Source: Soonwooa sp. (GTDB taxonomy: Bacteria; Bacteroidota; Bacteroidia; Flavobacteriales; Weeksellaceae). Taken from it: DNA of 64,000 nucleotides. The stretch covers positions 97,232 to 161,231 of the forward strand of contig NZ_JASLDS010000026.1 in assembly GCF_030151385.1 (NCBI RefSeq). Direction: 5' to 3'. The notes beneath the pieces are model-generated. The model had not been told where the DNA came from and did no database searches. It worked only from the letters and a program-made list of their open reading frames with translations. A program made the position numbers and the translations under genes. Below are positions 60,726-64,000 of this stretch, piece after piece (the stretch's first letter is position 1; each line of letters starts with the position of its first letter).

Positions 60726-61832
60726 ATGAAAAATCTCTTTATATCGACACTTTTATTAAGTTCTGTTTTTTGCTTATCTCAATCTTATGAAAGTGAAATG
60801 TCAGCGGCTGACAATTTTATAAAAAATAAAGATTATTGCAGTGCTGTTAAAGTTTTCGAGAAAAATCTAAAGCAGGATAAAAGCTCTAATTTCGAATATT
60901 ATTATGCCTCGGTTTCCGCAATTAATTGTAATAATGATAAACTCGCTTTGACTTGGCTGGAAGAAGCCGTAAATAAAGGACTTGGCATGAAAGAAGGTGA
61001 GGTGGACTATTTGGAAAAAGATCCAAATTTTGAAAAAGTCCATGATACCGAAGCGTGGAAGCAAATTATATCTTCCATTAAAGCTAATCTTGCAAAGAAA
61101 AAAGACGATTGGATAAAATTAATTTCTCAAAATGCGCTTCCGGCAAACAAAACGTCAAAGCATTTTCAAAAAGCAAATGCTGGTTATGCCTTATATTTAT
61201 CAAAAGCTGGCACCGAAAATGTTCCTTACTTGGTTTTTGTTCCCAAAACCTATGATGAAAAAAAGGCAAGTCGAGCAGTGGTTTTTCTCCATGGTGGTGT
61301 TGTAAGCATTTCTGACTATTATTATGATAAACCAGATGTGGTTACGGAACCGATTTTTAAATTTGGTGAGGACGAAAATACCATCATTATTTATCCTTTT
61401 GCGAAAAAAGATTTTGGTTGGGTCAATCAAATCGAAGCTTTTAAGAATGTTGTGGCGATTACCAAAGAGGTTGAAAAAAAATATAATATCGACAAAAACA
61501 AAATTGTACTTGGTGGAATGTCAAATGGTGGAACGGCGACATTTTGGTTTGCGACACAGCCCAATATGCCTTACAGTGGCTACTTTGCAGTTTCGGCAAC
61601 ACCGAAGTTAAAAGTTGAAAATGTAGATTTTAAAAAGATTTCAAAATCCTTTTATTCCATTAATGCCAAAGATGATGATATTTTTAAGTATGATGAAGTT
61701 CACCAAATTTATGAACAAAACAAAAATAAAAATTGGCATTTCGAAACTCAGGAAACTGGCGGTCACGGCTTAATTTATAACGAAAATGGTGGAGAAATTT
61801 TGACTGACATTATTCGTAAAACAATGAAGTAG
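60726..61832 (+). CDS. Exported alpha/beta hydrolase with N-terminal TPR-like part
   Basis: A 368-residue protein with a signal peptide (FISTLLLSSVFCLSQS). A TPR-like helical segment (about 22-105, SAVKVFEKNLKQDKSSNFEY) is followed by an alpha/beta-hydrolase domain. The oxyanion motif is VVFLHGGVV, the nucleophile elbow GGMSNGG and the catalytic His ETGGHGLIY. This layout fits a secreted esterase or peptidase of the feruloyl-esterase/PHB-depolymerase-like group. The substrate is unknown. Confidence 0.83.
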   Translation: MKNLFISTLLLSSVFCLSQSYESEMSAADNFIKNKDYCSAVKVFEKNLKQDKSSNFEYYYASVSAINCNNDKLALTWLEEAVNKGLGMKEGEVDYLEKDPNFEKVHDTEAWKQIISSIKANLAKKKDDWIKLISQNALPANKTSKHFQKANAGYALYLSKAGTENVPYLVFVPKTYDEKKASRAVVFLHGGVVSISDYYYDKPDVVTEPIFKFGEDENTIIIYPFAKKDFGWVNQIEAFKNVVAITKEVEKKYNIDKNKIVLGGMSNGGTATFWFATQPNMPYSGYFAVSATPKLKVENVDFKKISKSFYSINAKDDDIFKYDEVHQIYEQNKNKNWHFETQETGGHGLIYNENGGEILTDIIRKTMK

Positions 61833-61860
61833 AAAAAATATTTAAATTTTAGAAAAATAG

Positions 61861-61893
61861 AACCTCAGTAAACCGAAATTTATTGAGGTTTTT
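61861..61893 (+). terminator. Terminator after the exported hydrolase
   Basis: AACCTCAGTAAA pairs with TTTATTGAGGTT (one G-T pair) and is followed by T-rich sequence. Confidence 0.75.
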
Positions 61894-61945
61894 ATATTTT
61901 TGAAAAGTTTTTAAATGACCTCATTCAATATATCAAAAAGTTACA

Positions 61946-62446
61946 ATGCAAAGGACGATAAAACTAAAAACGGTTTTAGAATATGATCAAGACCTTGTTT
62001 GGAAGGCGGTTACAGACTCAAAACTTTTGGGAACTTGGTTTATGGAAAATGATTTTGAACCTGTTTTGGGACGTGAGTTTACATTTAGAATGAAACCTCA
62101 AAAAGGTTGGGATGGCATCACGCATTGTCAAGTTCTTAAAATTCAGCCACAAGCGTTTTTATCTTACACGTATCGTGGCGAAGCTACAGGCGAAAAAGCT
62201 TTAGCCTGCGCAGGTGTACATTCTGATGCTGCTGATAAATTAACAAAGGGGATTTTTGCTAAATTGGATACTATTTTAAGTTTTAGTCTTGAACCCACTT
62301 GTGGTGGAACAATTTTAACAATGAAACAATCGGGTTACAAAGGTTTAAAATTCGTGTTGATAAGCTATATTATGCAAATGGGTTGGAAAAAGCAGTTACG
62401 CATAAAATTACCAAAACTATTGGCGCAATTGTCAGAAAACAAATAA
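61946..62446 (+). CDS. SRPBCC (AHSA1-like) domain protein
   Basis: A 166-residue START-fold protein. VWKAVTDSKLLGTWFMENDF at the N-terminus and FSLEPTCGGTILTMKQSGYK near the C-terminus are typical of the AHSA1/SRPBCC branch. Such proteins bind hydrophobic ligands in a cavity; no ligand is known here. It is transcribed alone. Confidence 0.85.
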   Translation: MQRTIKLKTVLEYDQDLVWKAVTDSKLLGTWFMENDFEPVLGREFTFRMKPQKGWDGITHCQVLKIQPQAFLSYTYRGEATGEKALACAGVHSDAADKLTKGIFAKLDTILSFSLEPTCGGTILTMKQSGYKGLKFVLISYIMQMGWKKQLRIKLPKLLAQLSENK

Positions 62447-62526
62447 TAATGAATTTGTTATCCCAATTTTATCTTGTTGTTTTCAGCGTCTTTTAGTATT
62501 AAAACATTTTATTCTTTTATTTAAAT

Positions 62527-63378
62527 ATGAAAATTTTAAGCATCTTTTTTCTTTTTGTTTCTGTGTTTTTTTTCTCACAGAGTCAAAGGTTTATGTACGA
62601 ATATAGTTACCGTTTAGACTCGCTTCATAAAGACAAAGTCGAAAAAGAAATTATGAATCTTGATATTACAAAAAGCGGCTCTAACTTTTATAGTGCTCTT
62701 CTCGTATCTCGCGATTCTCTTTTGCATGCGCAAATAGAAAGAGGTCGTGCCTCAAAATCGATCGTTTTGGATGCCACAAGCCTTAGAAGATCGAAAGCGA
62801 ATTTTAGAATTTCTAAGATGTATCCTTCTTTTGAAACTTTTTATCATACTTCCATTAATGCTGATAATTTCTCAATAAAAGAATTGAACAAAATTTCTTG
62901 GAAAATTCTTCCAGACACGATGAGTATTGAGGGATTTAAGTCTCAAAAAGCGACCACAGAATTTGGAGGAAGAAAATGGACAGCTTGGTTTACATCTGTG
63001 ATTCCGATTCAGGATGGTCCTTATAAATTTGCTAATCTTCCAGGTCTTATTTTAAATGTTGCAGATGATAAAGGTGATCATAATTTTAAGTTCGTAGGAA
63101 GTCAAAAAATTAGCGAAGAACCAGCCATTATGGAATTGAAAAGACAAGAAATATCGATTAGCAAAGAAAAGTTTAATCAGTATTGGAACGAGTATAAAAA
63201 AGATCCAGCCAAAGTCATAAAGCTTCTCCATGGAAATTCTGAAATGTCGGAAACCATTTTTATGGGACCAAATGGAAGTCCATTAACAAAGCAAGATTTG
63301 ATAAAGCGAAAAGAAGAGGGTGCGAAGGCTTATTTCAAAAATTACAACAACTTTATTGAGTTAGATTATTATAAGTAA
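62527..63378 (+). CDS. GLPGLI-family exported protein
   Basis: A 283-residue protein with a signal peptide (ILSIFFLFVSVFFFSQS). The motif GPYKFANLPGLILNVADDKG (about 168-187) defines the GLPGLI family, common and multicopy in Bacteroidota. Function is unknown. In some genomes members accompany TonB-dependent outer-membrane systems, but none is present here. Confidence 0.9.
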   Translation: MKILSIFFLFVSVFFFSQSQRFMYEYSYRLDSLHKDKVEKEIMNLDITKSGSNFYSALLVSRDSLLHAQIERGRASKSIVLDATSLRRSKANFRISKMYPSFETFYHTSINADNFSIKELNKISWKILPDTMSIEGFKSQKATTEFGGRKWTAWFTSVIPIQDGPYKFANLPGLILNVADDKGDHNFKFVGSQKISEEPAIMELKRQEISISKEKFNQYWNEYKKDPAKVIKLLHGNSEMSETIFMGPNGSPLTKQDLIKRKEEGAKAYFKNYNNFIELDYYK

Positions 63379-63665
63379 GTTTGAGGAAAATCGCTGATTC
63401 ACTATTGTAAGAAGTCCTCAATAAGGGATTTAAAGTTCCCCTGTTACATCATAAAAATAAACTACTATTTCCAATCAAAAAAATCATAACATTTTAATAT
63501 TACAAATCATTTGTTGATTTTATATTTGTCTTTTAAGCACCTGCCTTTTTACGCGATAAATGATGTGAAATTAAGATTAAGAAAAAAACTTAAAAAATAA
63601 TTTGGTCAATATCTAAAAGCTTTATATATTTGCACCACTCAAAACAACGACACAATCGCTGTTTT
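63379..63665. other. Intergenic region upstream of tRNA-Ser
   Basis: No gene. A tRNA promoter is seen: TTG at 63602, 20 bp before the -7 box TATATTTG (63625-63632). Confidence 0.6.
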
Positions 63666-63750
63666 GGAGAGATGGCAGAGTGGTCGATTGCGGTAGTCTT
63701 GAAAACTATTGACTGTAACAGGTCCGGGGGTTCGAATCCCTCTCTCTCCG
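63666..63750 (+). tRNA. tRNA-Ser (UGA anticodon)
   Basis: The 85-base sequence folds as a class II tRNA. The acceptor arms GGAGAGA and TCTCTCC pair in full, the T arm is GGGGG-TTCGAAT-CCCTC, and the anticodon TGA lies in the loop of TAGTCTTGAAAACTA. The long variable arm is that of tRNA-Ser. It decodes UCA and related codons. CCA is not encoded. A promoter and a terminator flank it. Confidence 0.95.
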
Positions 63751-63762
63751 CAGAATTACAAG

Positions 63763-63793
63763 AAACCTAGAACAAAAGTTCTAGGTTTTTTTT
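63763..63793 (+). terminator. Terminator after tRNA-Ser
   Basis: A perfect 11-bp stem (AAACCTAGAAC / GTTCTAGGTTT), loop AAAA, then a T run. Confidence 0.85.
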
Positions 63794-63883
63794 GTGATTA
63801 AAAAGTAGGAGCTTTAACAGATAGAATTATACTGTAACTTTTCACTTAAATAATTAAATCGGATCAAGAACAAAACCTGGGGA

Positions 63884-64000
63884 CTAAGCAAAAAGATTGG
63901 ATAATCTAAATAGAAAAAAGGATCTATCTTTTACGCCGCGAAGTTGTAATCTGAAGTTTTTGATTTTGGCATTGAAACTTTCTGCTGAAGCATTTGTGCT
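63884..64000 (-). mobile_element. 3' end of an ISL3-family transposase gene, frameshifted
   Basis: Read on the minus strand from the window edge, the frame gives STNASAESFNAKIKNFRLQL and then RGVKD. This is the C-terminal motif of ISL3 (IS204/IS1001) transposases. The expected ending then continues in a different frame, LFLFRLSNLFA and the stop at 63884. A one-base loss or two-base gain near 63909-63915, beside a T run, separates the two. The rest of the element lies beyond the right edge. Confidence 0.75.

Noticed and set aside
63384..64000. Genomic-island boundary at tRNA-Ser
   Set aside because: No duplicate of the tRNA 3' end and no integrase are visible in the window; the adjacent IS fragment alone is not enough.
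1..64000. CRISPR array or rRNA operon
   Set aside because: No regularly spaced repeat-spacer series and no rRNA sequence were seen; tandem repeats found are coding or short heptads.

Overview
The window is low-GC bacterial chromosome from the Bacteroidota, most likely a Chryseobacterium-like member of the Flavobacteriales (Weeksellaceae). Supporting features are the flavobacterial -7 box TAnnTTTG ahead of many genes, almost no Shine-Dalgarno sequences, a GLPGLI-family protein, a flavastacin-like astacin protease, a HopJ-family protein, paralogous flavobacterial AraC regulators, and dispersed palindromic repeats whose spurious translations (for example CHAERSRSI) recur in this phylum. Family names come from reading motifs; no database search was run.

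Positions 1-36,000 are mostly conserved core chromosome. On the minus strand a MarR regulator heads a beta-oxidation operon (marR, fadN-like, fadA) that a REP-associated tyrosine transposase has entered. Next come an iron/cobalamin-type ABC transporter, a TlpA lipoprotein, a PaaE-like reductase, a SanA-like protein, udk with a DivIC-like gene and a methylmalonyl-CoA mutase small subunit, a THUMP-like methyltransferase, an M20 dipeptidase, an SDR, etfB and etfA, a bifunctional nuclease, a nucleoside-type MFS carrier, a FadL-family porin, proS, a DUF937-OmpA protein, mntH, a Xaa-Pro aminopeptidase, a 3-hydroxyacyl-CoA dehydrogenase and queA. Then follows a secreted cluster: an astacin protease with seven lectin-like repeats, a small exported partner and a seven-repeat lipoprotein.

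At mnmE (36.6-38.1 kb) the character changes. Two different hipBA toxin-antitoxin modules lie in tandem between the mnmE 3' end and a degenerate second copy of that 3' end at 41,556. This resembles the trmE/mnmE attachment site used by SGI1-type islands, but no integrase remains. Beyond it, 41.6-64 kb is accessory: truncated genes and deletion scars (42.0-42.2, 48.8-49.7 and 51.5-51.8 kb), two serine hydrolases, an LRR protein, DUF4259, three AraC regulators, an Ada-like repair operon, a GT39 glycosyltransferase, small lipoproteins, an exported hydrolase, a GLPGLI protein, a tRNA-Ser(UGA), and at the right edge the frameshifted end of an ISL3-type transposase.

Main regulatory observations: a 20-bp palindromic site matches 19/20 upstream of marR-fadNA and of etfBA, suggesting one beta-oxidation regulon. 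An 18-bp element matches 17/18 upstream of the ada-like gene and of the next operon. A perfect 10-bp inverted repeat covers the mntH promoter. Each hipBA promoter carries two operator-like copies spaced exactly 41 bp.
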